Of a DNA stretch of 5,203 nt, positions 1 through 5,203 are shown piece by piece. Within the stretch, counting starts at the first letter, position 1. Every line of letters begins with the position of its first letter. Both the position numbers and the translations under genes were made by a program. The stretch is taken from positions 1 through 5,203 of the forward strand of contig DYRX01000289.1 in assembly GCA_020718525.1 (NCBI GenBank), written 5' to 3'. Source of the DNA: Victivallis vadensis (GTDB lineage Bacteria; Verrucomicrobiota; Lentisphaeria; Victivallales; GWF2-50-93). A model generated the notes under the pieces. The model had not been told where the DNA came from, searched no databases, and was given only the letters and a program-made list of their open reading frames with translations.

Positions 1-29
1 GGCTAAAAAAGCAAAAAAGTGCCACTGAA

Positions 30-118
30 AAATCACAGAGCTTCGGATCTCTGAGATTTCCCGCCATGGGGTTGAAACCCCAGGCTTCATTGTTCCCTGC
101 TTTTTGCACCATGGAGAT
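30..118. repeat. Structured intergenic element with two hairpins, possible dispersed repeat copy
   Basis: Two inverted repeats lie in tandem. At 30-59, AAATC-A-CAGAG pairs with CTCTG-A-GATTT (10 pairs, one A.A mismatch) around CTTCGGAT, which contains a C(UUCG)G tetraloop. At 67-82, TGGGGT pairs with ACCCCA around TGAA. The stretch that follows (83-118) carries AGGCTTCATTGTTCCCTGC and a second CCATGG (110-115) matching the CCATGG at 64-69. The GGGTTGAAACCC hairpin followed by GGCT and TTGTTCCC resembles, from memory, short repeats scattered between genes in some PVC-group and other environmental genomes, which are sometimes miscalled as small proteins. One copy cannot prove a repeat. On the minus strand the first hairpin overlaps a run of five T and might act as a weak second terminator. 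Confidence 0.4.
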
Positions 119-148
119 ATCGCAAGCTGATAATAATCAGTGTCGAGG

Positions 149-191
149 AAAAAGACTGCCTGACCTGTCTGCGTGCGGTACGCACAGGCAG
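149..191 (-). terminator. Intrinsic (rho-independent) terminator ending the operon
   Basis: Read on the minus strand, CTGCCTG (191-185) pairs with CAGGCAG (162-156). An inner 5-bp stem TGCGT/ACGCA (184-180 with 174-170) stacks on it around a 5-nt loop, leaving a 7-nt bulge on the 3' side. The stem is followed at once by TCTTTTTCC (155-147), a T-tract of the expected kind. An alternative 9-bp fold (CCTG-TGCGT with ACGCA-GA-CAGG) is also possible. It lies 94 nt past the last stop codon. The plus strand has no T-run after the stem, so it acts in the minus direction only. Confidence 0.75.
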
Positions 192-233
192 AAGGCTGGA
201 CACCAACGCAGATCGGACGAAAGTATTCACTCG

Positions 234-263
234 CCTGTTATCGTAATCGCTATCGTAACCAGG
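234..263 (-). other. Imperfect hairpin with tandem TATCGTAA repeats in the 3' untranslated region
   Basis: On the plus strand CCTGTTA (234-240) can pair with TAACCAGG (256-263) with one bulged C, giving 7 base pairs around a 15-nt loop. Two exact copies of TATCGTAA (239-246 and 251-258), 12 nt apart, overlap the arms. Read on the minus strand the structure starts 22 nt after the last stop codon. No T-run follows it, so it is not an intrinsic terminator. It could be a 3'-end structure or chance. Confidence 0.3.
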
Positions 264-285
264 AAACGAATTGAATCAGGGAAAA

Positions 286-1605
286 TCAGAGTCCGTTGGC
301 TTCGCATTCCGCCTTGTTCCAGCCGTTTGCGATTGCGGCGATGAGGTTGCATGTGAGAGAGCAGTCACCCATCAGAATTCCGCCGCATGCGCCGGACTCC
401 TTGATGAAGACAGCCTTGTATCTGTGCCGTTCAAGGTCTGAGCTGAGAATGGATTCAGGGCAACTGTCCTTTGCCGGAATTTCTCCGATGGAGAATAGCT
501 TTGTTCCGAAGGAATTTAGAACTGTCCCAAATTGCTTTCTCTGGTAGCGCAATTCATCGCCCGCCATGTTTGCTCCGGCAATTCTGCCTTGTTCAAGAGA
601 GGCTTCCCATATTCCTTCTGTCCCATATTGCGTTTCCGCGCAGTCGCCTGCGGAGAAAATCGAAGGATCCGATGAAGTCATCGCCGGGTCAACAACAATG
701 CCTTTGGAACATTTGAGCCCGGCATTTTCTGCAAGCGATTTTTCGGAACTTATTCCTGCTGAGACAATTACAATTTCCGCTGGAATCTCAATTCCATCAT
801 CGAGCCTAAGCCCCCGGACAGAGTCGCCACCAAAGATTTCAGCAACTTTATGCGAGGTGACAAGCCGCACTCCGCTTTGAGAGATGAGAGATGACAAAAT
901 CTCGGACGACGCTTCATCGGTCTGTCGTGGAAGTATCCTGTCCCGCGCCTCGATCACAGTCACATCGCATTTCATCTGTGAAAGCGTCCAGGCAGTTTCA
1001 AGCCCCAGCAGGCCTCCGCCAAGCACGGCGATTCGCATTCCTTCGGAGAGGCTCTGCTTGAGGAGATCGAAGTCCCTGAGCTCTCTTGGCGCAAGGACGT
1101 TCTTCAGTCCGATCCCGGGGATGGGAGGAAGAAAGTTTTTAGCTCCAGTGGCTAGGAGAAGCTTGTCGTAGGGTCTTTTCACCCCGTCGCTGAAGAGAAC
1201 CGTTTTTTCAGAGGGCGAGATCGAGACGGCTTCCGTGGAACTGACTATCTCGATTTTTCTATTCTTGTAGAATGGCGCAGGATGCATGAAGAATTCTCTG
1301 TCCTTGATCTTTTCTGACAGATATCTTATCAGCACCGGACGGAAATATGGAATTTGAGCTTCCCGTGTGAAAATCTGAATCGTCGCCGTGGAATTTCTTT
1401 TTCTGACTGCCTCCGCGGCGGAGCATGCGGCGGCGCCAGAACCAATGATCATGAAGATTTCCGCGCTGTCCCTGTGGAAGCCGACGGTTTCAGGAGTGAA
1501 GGGGATGAAGGCTTCTCTGCCGGCTTTGCAGACAGGGCATATGTCGGGAGGGAGCTGACCTTCAAAAACCGCCGAACATACCACGCATTTCCAGTGCATG
1601 TTCAT
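286..1605 (-). CDS. Rubredoxin-domain FAD/NAD-dependent oxidoreductase (NADH:rubredoxin-reductase / NirB-N-terminal-like)
   Basis: The 439-residue soluble protein joins two modules. Residues 1-36 form a short rubredoxin domain of the rubrerythrin type, with iron ligands in C7-VV-C10 and C23-PV-C26 (HWKCVVC, EGQLPPDICPVC). Residues about 50-350 form a pyridine nucleotide-disulfide oxidoreductase fold: FAD-binding IIGSGAAACSAAEA (53-66), PYFRPVLIRYL (86-96), LLLATGAK (149-156), the NAD-binding GGGLLG (196-201) with Glu219 ending the second strand (suggesting NADH over NADPH), and the second FAD motif SIFSAGDCAET (315-325). There is no active-site redox Cys pair near the FAD motif, so disulfide reductase is unlikely. 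Electron transfer from NADH through FAD to the fused iron centre or another acceptor is the best guess. The C-terminal domain (about 355-439) is Cys-rich: C382, C407, C415, C419 and C434. The acceptor is not predictable. The ATG at 1605 overlaps the cysE stop; AGGA lies 7 nt upstream. The in-frame Met3 is a near-equal alternative. Confidence 0.85.
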   Translation of the reverse strand: MNMHWKCVVCSAVFEGQLPPDICPVCKAGREAFIPFTPETVGFHRDSAEIFMIIGSGAAACSAAEAVRKRNSTATIQIFTREAQIPYFRPVLIRYLSEKIKDREFFMHPAPFYKNRKIEIVSSTEAVSISPSEKTVLFSDGVKRPYDKLLLATGAKNFLPPIPGIGLKNVLAPRELRDFDLLKQSLSEGMRIAVLGGGLLGLETAWTLSQMKCDVTVIEARDRILPRQTDEASSEILSSLISQSGVRLVTSHKVAEIFGGDSVRGLRLDDGIEIPAEIVIVSAGISSEKSLAENAGLKCSKGIVVDPAMTSSDPSIFSAGDCAETQYGTEGIWEASLEQGRIAGANMAGDELRYQRKQFGTVLNSFGTKLFSIGEIPAKDSCPESILSSDLERHRYKAVFIKESGACGGILMGDCSLTCNLIAAIANGWNKAECEANGL

Positions 1606-2546
1606 TTCCTGGTCCTAGTTTTTATCTTCAAATCAGGCGGCGATATCGTGACCAGAGTGCCGGGTTCGACACTTTCAGTTAGCCAGACATTTCCGCCAAT
1701 GACCGAGCCTTCCCCAACAACGATATTGCCGAGTATGGTGGCGCCGGAATAGATTGTGACATTGTCCTTAATCGTAGGATGACGCTTAAGCCCTTTGATG
1801 ATTTGCCCGCATGCGTCTTTGGGGAAGCTGAGGGCACCGAGAGTAACGCCTTGGAATATTTTGACGCCGTTGCCGATTTCGGCGGTTTCGCCTATTACGA
1901 CGCCGGTTCCATGATCAATGAAGATGGAAGATCCCAGGCTGGCTCCCGGATGTATGTCTATTCCAGTTGTCCTGTGGGCGTGTTCTGAAATCATACGCGG
2001 AATCAGCGGAACCTCCCCGAGATAGAGCTCATGGGCAATCCTCTGAATTGCTATCGCCCTGAGACCAGGATAGCTCAGAACAATTTCGTCCAAGCTTTTC
2101 GCCGCAGGATCTCCGGCAAATGCGGCAGACGCGTCCAACTTGAGGATCTCTCTAGTTCTTGGCAGAGACTTGATTAGCCTTGAAACGGCTCGCTCCGAAA
2201 TTTCCGGAACATTGCAGTCCTTGCAATTTTTCATTTCACATTCAAATCTGAACGCACGAAAGATGATGTCGTTAAGATCAAGATAGACTCTGGAGAGTAT
2301 TTCACCAACACTGTATCGGATATTCTTCAGGCTCATCATTCTTTTTCCGGCATATCCGGGAAAAATGATTTCGGTGAGATCCTCCAGAATCCGAAGAACC
2401 TCGGTTTCGCTCGGAAGATTGAATCCTTCAATGTGGTTGACTCCCTTGCCGTCGCTGTAGCCTGAACAGAGTTCCAAGACGGTATTGTCAATCAAATCAA
2501 TGTCGGCAGGAATTTTCAGATCGCCGTTTGGGCAAATTCTGTCCAT
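1602..2546 (-). CDS. cysE: Serine O-acetyltransferase, long form
   Basis: The 314-residue enzyme transfers acetyl from acetyl-CoA to L-serine to give O-acetylserine, the direct precursor of cysteine. An N-terminal helical domain (about 50-190) includes GDPAAKSLDEI (145-155), SYPGLRAIAIQRIAHELY (158-175) and LIPRMISEHAH (181-191). The left-handed beta-helix then follows: TGIDIHPGASLGSSIFIDHG (194-213), GVVIGETAEIG (215-225), FQGVTLGALSF (231-241), RHPTIKDNVTIYSGATILG (255-273) and GGNVWLTESVEPGT (284-297). Asp197 and His212 are 15 residues apart, matching the Asp143/His158 catalytic pair of E. coli CysE; His256 fits the HPTI histidine. Compared with E. coli CysE it has a longer N-terminus and a loop of about ten residues after VTLGA. 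It also lacks the GVPARIV segment and the terminal isoleucine tail that docks in CysK, ending instead in KIKTRTRK. The stop overlaps the next start (ATGA). Confidence 0.93.
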   Translation of the reverse strand: MDRICPNGDLKIPADIDLIDNTVLELCSGYSDGKGVNHIEGFNLPSETEVLRILEDLTEIIFPGYAGKRMMSLKNIRYSVGEILSRVYLDLNDIIFRAFRFECEMKNCKDCNVPEISERAVSRLIKSLPRTREILKLDASAAFAGDPAAKSLDEIVLSYPGLRAIAIQRIAHELYLGEVPLIPRMISEHAHRTTGIDIHPGASLGSSIFIDHGTGVVIGETAEIGNGVKIFQGVTLGALSFPKDACGQIIKGLKRHPTIKDNVTIYSGATILGNIVVGEGSVIGGNVWLTESVEPGTLVTISPPDLKIKTRTRK

Positions 2547-2554
2547 GAGAGGAG

Positions 2555-2559
2555 CCTTT
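2555..2559 (-). promoter_or_regulatory. Ribosome binding site for cysE inside the yicC stop region
   Basis: AAAGG on the minus strand overlaps the yicC TAA and lies 8 nt before the cysE ATG at 2546. The gap between the two genes is only 11 nt, too short for a separate promoter, so cysE is expected to be read from the same transcript. This site supports the assigned start. Confidence 0.55.
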
Positions 2560-3439
2560 ATTCTATGTTTTGAACCTGTTCGCGGATCTTTTCCAATTCG
2601 GTTTTAAAATCTACAATCAGAAAGGTGACGTCAACAATGGGGGTCTTGTTCCCAAGCGTGTTAATTTCCCTGAAGATTTCCTGTATGAGGAAGTCGAGGG
2701 ACCTGCCGGAACTATCCGCGCTGTCGGTAAATTTGCGAAACTGCATAAAATGGCTTTTAAGCCTGGTAATCTCTTCGCTGGTATCGTATTTGTCGCAGAA
2801 GATGGTGATTTCTTTGAGGATTCTCTCGTCGGCAGGATTGATTTCCATACCGCTGTCGGCGAGTCTTTTGAGGAAAAGCTGTTTCTGTCGTTCCGGAGCC
2901 TTGGATGCCATGCCCTCGACGCTGGAGACGATTGATTCCAGCTTCAGCAGTCTCTCGAGAACGTCCTTTTTCAGACTTGCGCCTTCGGCACTCCTCATAT
3001 CGGAAAGCTGTTCCAGCGCCTCGTCGAGAGCTTTCTTCAATGCATTGATATCGTTTTCCGGATGGAGAGAGGCGGGAATCTCCGAAACCGCGCCTGGAAG
3101 CATCAGCATGGCGACAAGATCTATTGCGCCGAAGAGCTCATGCTTCTCCTGCATCCTGCGCAATTTCCTCAAATATCCGCTTATGATTGTGTCGTTGACC
3201 TGAATTGTCTCCTGGAGGATATTTTCCGGCAAAAGCAGTGAAATCCTGGCAGTTACGGAGCCGCGGGATATCTTCGACGCGATCTTTTCCCTTATCACGG
3301 GTTCGAGGGAGAGAAGCTCCTTCGGGAGATACGCCTTTATCTCGAGCTGTTTTCTGTTGAGGGAGAAGACTTCGACATAGAAGACTGCCCCATTTTCGGA
3401 GACAGCCTCCGATTTTCCGAATCCGGTCATGCTCTTCAT
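2558..3439 (-). CDS. yicC: YicC-family endoribonuclease
   Basis: The 293-residue product is a complete YicC/YloC-family protein (usually about 290 residues). It carries the N-terminal signature MKSMTGFGKSE (1-11), an N-domain with SLNRKQLEIKAYLP (26-39), LPGAVSE (114-120), the central helical region with MRSAEGASLKKD (148-159), then YDTSEEITRLKSHFMQF (218-234), the highly conserved GRSLDFLIQEIFREINTLGNK (245-265) and the closing KTELEKIREQVQNIE (279-293). Known members are metal-dependent endoribonucleases; E. coli YicC is linked to RyhB small-RNA turnover. A cytoplasmic role in RNA processing is therefore expected, but the RNA target here is unknown. In other bacteria the gene often sits next to gmk, which is not seen here. 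The ATG at 3439 overlaps the lipoprotein stop by 4 nt and has a strong GGGGGAG ribosome site 5 nt upstream. No key motif looks broken. Confidence 0.93.
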   Translation of the reverse strand: MKSMTGFGKSEAVSENGAVFYVEVFSLNRKQLEIKAYLPKELLSLEPVIREKIASKISRGSVTARISLLLPENILQETIQVNDTIISGYLRKLRRMQEKHELFGAIDLVAMLMLPGAVSEIPASLHPENDINALKKALDEALEQLSDMRSAEGASLKKDVLERLLKLESIVSSVEGMASKAPERQKQLFLKRLADSGMEINPADERILKEITIFCDKYDTSEEITRLKSHFMQFRKFTDSADSSGRSLDFLIQEIFREINTLGNKTPIVDVTFLIVDFKTELEKIREQVQNIE

Positions 3440-3918
3440 TTCTTCTCCCCCAATTTTGCCTCTTCCTCAAGATCGAATTTCTTTATGATCACTCGCACTG
3501 GATACCAGTCGTCAAGGCGTGCCTGCCCAACGCCAAAGACGACGATGTTCTGACCATCTGAATCCGGCATTTTCCAGACAATGCATGTTTCGGCAATGTC
3601 TCTTTTCGACGAGTCCCTCGACGCTCTGGAAAAAAGCTTTCTCTGATATATCAGCGGTCTTGTGAATTCCACGTCATGGACGGCGGACTGGGAGAGCTCG
3701 GGCATTTTTTCAAGAACATATTTTCTCGCCTTTTCTACCGCCTCGTCGCTGTAAAAAGGCTTCTCGTAGGAGAGAGATCTTGAAATTTTTGAGAAGATGT
3801 TCTCGTCCTCGCTACCGACAACTGCCGGATCGCTCTTGCATGACTGAAGAAGCGCGAGAGTGAAAATCGCGGAGATGGATATCCAAAGCATTTTAAACAT
3901 TGAAAGAGAAGTCCTCAC
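3436..3918 (-). CDS. Predicted small lipoprotein of unknown function
   Basis: I do not recognise a family for this protein (160 residues from the GTG at 3918, or 154 from the ATG at 3900). The N-terminus is a textbook lipoprotein signal: a short basic start (MFKM), a hydrophobic core (LWISISAIFTLAL) and a lipobox LQSC with the lipidated Cys at 27 (21 from the ATG). Lys and Ser follow the Cys, with no Asp at +2, which by the E. coli rule predicts the outer membrane. The mature part is about 133 residues, charged and soluble-looking, with no further membrane segment. It has an apparent helical stretch (SDEAVEKARKYVLEKM, 57-72) and a likely beta-rich half (CIVWKMP, NIVVFGVGQARLDDWYPVRVIIKKF, 112-149), ending in a charged tail. 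The start is ambiguous: the GTG gives the GTGA overlap with manC but a poor ribosome site, whereas the ATG has GAGGA upstream. The stop overlaps yicC by 4 nt. A role in the envelope is inferred only from the signal peptide and neighbours. Confidence 0.8.
   Translation of the reverse strand: MRTSLSMFKMLWISISAIFTLALLQSCKSDPAVVGSEDENIFSKISRSLSYEKPFYSDEAVEKARKYVLEKMPELSQSAVHDVEFTRPLIYQRKLFSRASRDSSKRDIAETCIVWKMPDSDGQNIVVFGVGQARLDDWYPVRVIIKKFDLEEEAKLGEKK
3912..3916 (-). promoter_or_regulatory. Shine-Dalgarno candidate favouring the internal ATG start of the lipoprotein gene
   Basis: GAGGA on the minus strand overlaps the manC stop / GTG junction and lies 11 nt before the ATG at 3900-3898. The spacing is slightly long but usable. 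The GTG at 3918 has only a GGAA about 14 nt upstream across an A/T-rich spacer. This favours the ATG start, six codons shorter, which also gives a cleaner signal peptide. The call is tentative. Confidence 0.4.
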
Positions 3919-5021
3919 AAAAATTTTGAAAGTTCCGGATCCTTGCCCAAGAGGAGGACAAGCTCTTTGATTCTCTGAGCTGATTTCGCACTGCAGACCA
4001 AGGTTGCATCCTCGGTGTTGACGATGACAATGTCCTGAGTGTCAATTGTCGCGATAAGACGTTTGGAATCGCCCACGATCACGCAGTCCTTCGTCCCTAG
4101 CCCGAAATGAGTTCCTCTGACGACATTGCCAGATGAATCCGTGGCACTGATCTGCCTTCTAAGAGCGGTCCAACTGCCCACGTCGTCCCATTCCGAATCA
4201 TAGTCGGCGGCAATCATGCCGGAACATTTTTCGAGGATTGCGCAGTCGAATGATATTTTTTCTAGTTCGGGGTATGTTTTCGCCAGGCATTCCTCGAGGC
4301 GATTCTCCCCGATGGCGACGCCAAAGCTGTCAACAGCCTTTTGAAGGCACGGAGAATGCTTCTTGAACGCGTCGAAAATCGAGTTGAAAGTCCCTACGAA
4401 AATGCCGCTGTTCCAGCGGCAGTTTCCCAGCTCCAGGAGATTTTTTGCAGTATCCGAATCTGGCTTCTCCCTGAAAGACTTGACCTCATGGAATTTAGTT
4501 TTCAGCGGAGTCTGAATCGCCTGTCCGCAAACTATGTAGCCATATCCGGGACTTGGGTGGCGGGGGGCGACTCCGATTGTGACTATCCTATTTTTCAAGG
4601 AAAGATTCGAGCAGTCGTCCAAAAGCGATGCAAAATAATCGCTGTCTCCGATCATGTGATCCGCAGGCAAAAATATGATCGCCGGATTGGGGACAGACGC
4701 CATTTTTTTTACAACAGCCAGCGCCAGGGCAACGCAAGGAGCCGTATCCCTGCCGATCGGCTCGCCAATAACATTTGCCGATGGGATGAAGGGCAAAAGA
4801 GAGCGCATTGACGGAACATAGTCGCCGTTGGTGACAACAAGGATATTTTCGGGCGGGAGAATGCGGCGCACTCTCTCGACCGTCTGCTCTACCAAGCTGA
4901 GATCTCCGACCAGACGCAATAACGGCTTCGGGTTGGAAACTCGGCTCTGCGGCCAGAAGCGCTCGCCTTTGCCTCCAGCCATGATTATTGCGAACAAATC
5001 CTGTTTTGCGGATATCGTCAT
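3915..5021 (-). CDS. manC: Mannose-1-phosphate guanylyltransferase (GDP-mannose pyrophosphorylase), single-domain form
   Basis: This 368-residue cytoplasmic enzyme is predicted to make GDP-mannose from mannose-1-phosphate and GTP for polysaccharide, LPS or glycan synthesis. The nucleotidyltransferase motifs appear in order: the pyrophosphorylase signature AGGKGERFWPQSR (15-27) with NPKPLL (30-35), EPIGRDTAPC (87-96), FLPADH (117-122, likely metal-binding Asp121), PGYGYI (158-163), FREKPD (183-188), WNSGIF (203-208), SFDCAILEK (257-265) and EWDDVGSW (277-284). The last two are typical of GDP-mannose rather than glucose-type pyrophosphorylases. The C-terminal part (about 295-355) fits the usual left-handed beta-helix region. 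The length matches the single-domain family; there is no fused phosphomannose isomerase cupin domain. One departure is PKP where PKQ is commoner in the signature. The ATG at 5021 overlaps the gspF-like stop and has GGAAG 6 nt upstream. Its own TGA overlaps the next gene's GTG. Confidence 0.93.
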   Translation of the reverse strand: MTISAKQDLFAIIMAGGKGERFWPQSRVSNPKPLLRLVGDLSLVEQTVERVRRILPPENILVVTNGDYVPSMRSLLPFIPSANVIGEPIGRDTAPCVALALAVVKKMASVPNPAIIFLPADHMIGDSDYFASLLDDCSNLSLKNRIVTIGVAPRHPSPGYGYIVCGQAIQTPLKTKFHEVKSFREKPDSDTAKNLLELGNCRWNSGIFVGTFNSIFDAFKKHSPCLQKAVDSFGVAIGENRLEECLAKTYPELEKISFDCAILEKCSGMIAADYDSEWDDVGSWTALRRQISATDSSGNVVRGTHFGLGTKDCVIVGDSKRLIATIDTQDIVIVNTEDATLVCSAKSAQRIKELVLLLGKDPELSKFL

Positions 5022-5203
5022 CCAGCACTTCCGCCAAGCTTGTCAATAATTGAAATCAGCGGCATGAAGAGGGCAATAACGATTGTACCGACGACTACAG
5101 CAAGGAAAATAATCATGAGAGGCTCGATCATGGATGTGAGGGCATCAACGGCATTGTCAACTTCCTCATCGTATGTGTCGGCTATTTTTACAAGCATGTC
5201 AGG
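5018..5203 (-). CDS. Type II secretion / type IV pilus inner-membrane F-family protein (GspF/PilC-like), C-terminal fragment
   Basis: This is the last 61 codons of a gene whose 5' part lies beyond the right edge. The frame is open from the window end to a TGA at 5020-5018. The visible peptide runs from a soluble helix (LVKIADTYDEEVDNAVDAL) into SMIEPLMII and then a strongly hydrophobic stretch (FLAVVVGTIVIALFMPLISII), ending IIDKLGGSAG. That order, 'ADxYDEEV..A...L...IEPxMI' followed by the final transmembrane helix and a short tail, is the standard C-terminus of GspF/PilC proteins. These are polytopic inner-membrane platform proteins that connect the assembly ATPase to pseudopilus or pilus growth. 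The fragment alone cannot separate a type II secretion GspF from a type IV pilus PilC. Its stop overlaps the start of the next gene by 4 nt (ATGA), so the two are probably translationally coupled. Confidence 0.9.
   Translation of the reverse strand, partial: PDMLVKIADTYDEEVDNAVDALTSMIEPLMIIFLAVVVGTIVIALFMPLISIIDKLGGSAG

Larger units (their letters stand above)
1..285. other. Noncoding left flank downstream of the operon
   Basis: No convincing gene is present. Working leftward from the last stop, it holds about 22 nt of plain sequence, the hairpin at 263-234, a featureless spacer, the terminator at 191-149, a small inverted repeat CTGAT-AATA-ATCAG (127-140), the two-hairpin element at 30-118, and an A-rich end (1-32) with two runs of six A. 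A plus-strand reading frame opening at 66 starts inside the GGGG hairpin and runs into the antisense of the last gene, so it is not accepted. The gene that lies further left is out of view. Confidence 0.6.

Noticed and set aside
67..82. The GGGG hairpin read as a CRISPR repeat unit
   Set aside because: Only one copy of this palindrome is present and there is no regular repeat-spacer pattern in the flank.
127..140. CTGAT-AATA-ATCAG inverted repeat as an operator
   Set aside because: It is short, A/T-rich and lies downstream of the operon with no promoter-like elements or gene start next to it.
66..344. A 92-codon plus-strand open frame in the left flank
   Set aside because: It begins inside a GC-rich hairpin, crosses the terminator and the 3' untranslated hairpin, and ends in the antisense of the flavoprotein gene. 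The peptide has no recognisable features.
1354..1752. A 132-codon plus-strand open frame across the cysE/flavoprotein junction
   Set aside because: Both minus-strand genes are well supported by motifs right up to their overlap, so the opposite frame is a shadow.
2625..3203. A 192-codon plus-strand open frame antisense to yicC
   Set aside because: It lies wholly opposite a well-conserved gene, its peptide is low-complexity Ser/Leu-rich as expected from an antisense shadow, and no motif is recognisable.
4341..4811. A 156-codon plus-strand open frame antisense to manC
   Set aside because: It overlaps conserved manC motifs on the other strand and its translation shows no domain or plausible start context.
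4588..5046. A 152-codon minus-strand open frame overlapping manC in another frame
   Set aside because: It is a frame-shifted reading of manC, rich in Arg and Cys. The manC frame carries all the expected motifs over its full length, so there is no frameshift to explain.

Overview
The window holds one tightly packed run of genes, all on the minus strand, and a noncoding tail at the left end. Composition is close to balanced in G and C. A type II secretion/type IV pilus F-family protein, a signal peptide with a lipobox, and the style of the GspF, YicC and long-form serine acetyltransferase proteins suggest a Gram-negative bacterium. My tentative guess is the Planctomycetes-Verrucomicrobia-Chlamydiae group, perhaps Lentisphaerota. 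That guess rests on remembered family resemblance, not on a search.

In transcription order (right to left) the genes are: the 3' end of a GspF/PilC-like inner-membrane protein (5203-5018, cut by the window edge); a mannose-1-phosphate guanylyltransferase (5021-3915); a small predicted lipoprotein of unknown function (3918-3436); a YicC-family endoribonuclease (3439-2558); a long-form serine O-acetyltransferase (2546-1602); and a flavoprotein disulfide-reductase-fold oxidoreductase with an N-terminal rubredoxin domain (1605-286). Four of the five junctions are 4-nt start/stop overlaps (ATGA or GTGA). The fifth, yicC to cysE, is an 11-nt gap carrying a Shine-Dalgarno sequence. No internal promoter is evident, so this looks like one transcription unit whose promoter lies beyond the right edge.

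The products do not form one obvious pathway. GDP-mannose synthesis serves the envelope or glycans and fits beside a secretion component and a lipoprotein. YicC is an RNA-turnover factor. The last two genes, for cysteine-precursor synthesis and rubredoxin/flavin redox chemistry, may form a functional pair.

Positions 1-285 contain no convincing gene. Reading leftward past the last stop codon there is an imperfect hairpin (263-234), a good intrinsic terminator (191-149) that ends the operon, and then a segment at about 30-118 with two clear hairpins that resembles a dispersed intergenic repeat. I found no tRNA, rRNA, CRISPR array, insertion sequence or clear novel defence-type system. The points most worth following up are the rubredoxin-flavoprotein and its coupling to cysE, the orphan lipoprotein, and the structured repeat at the left end.
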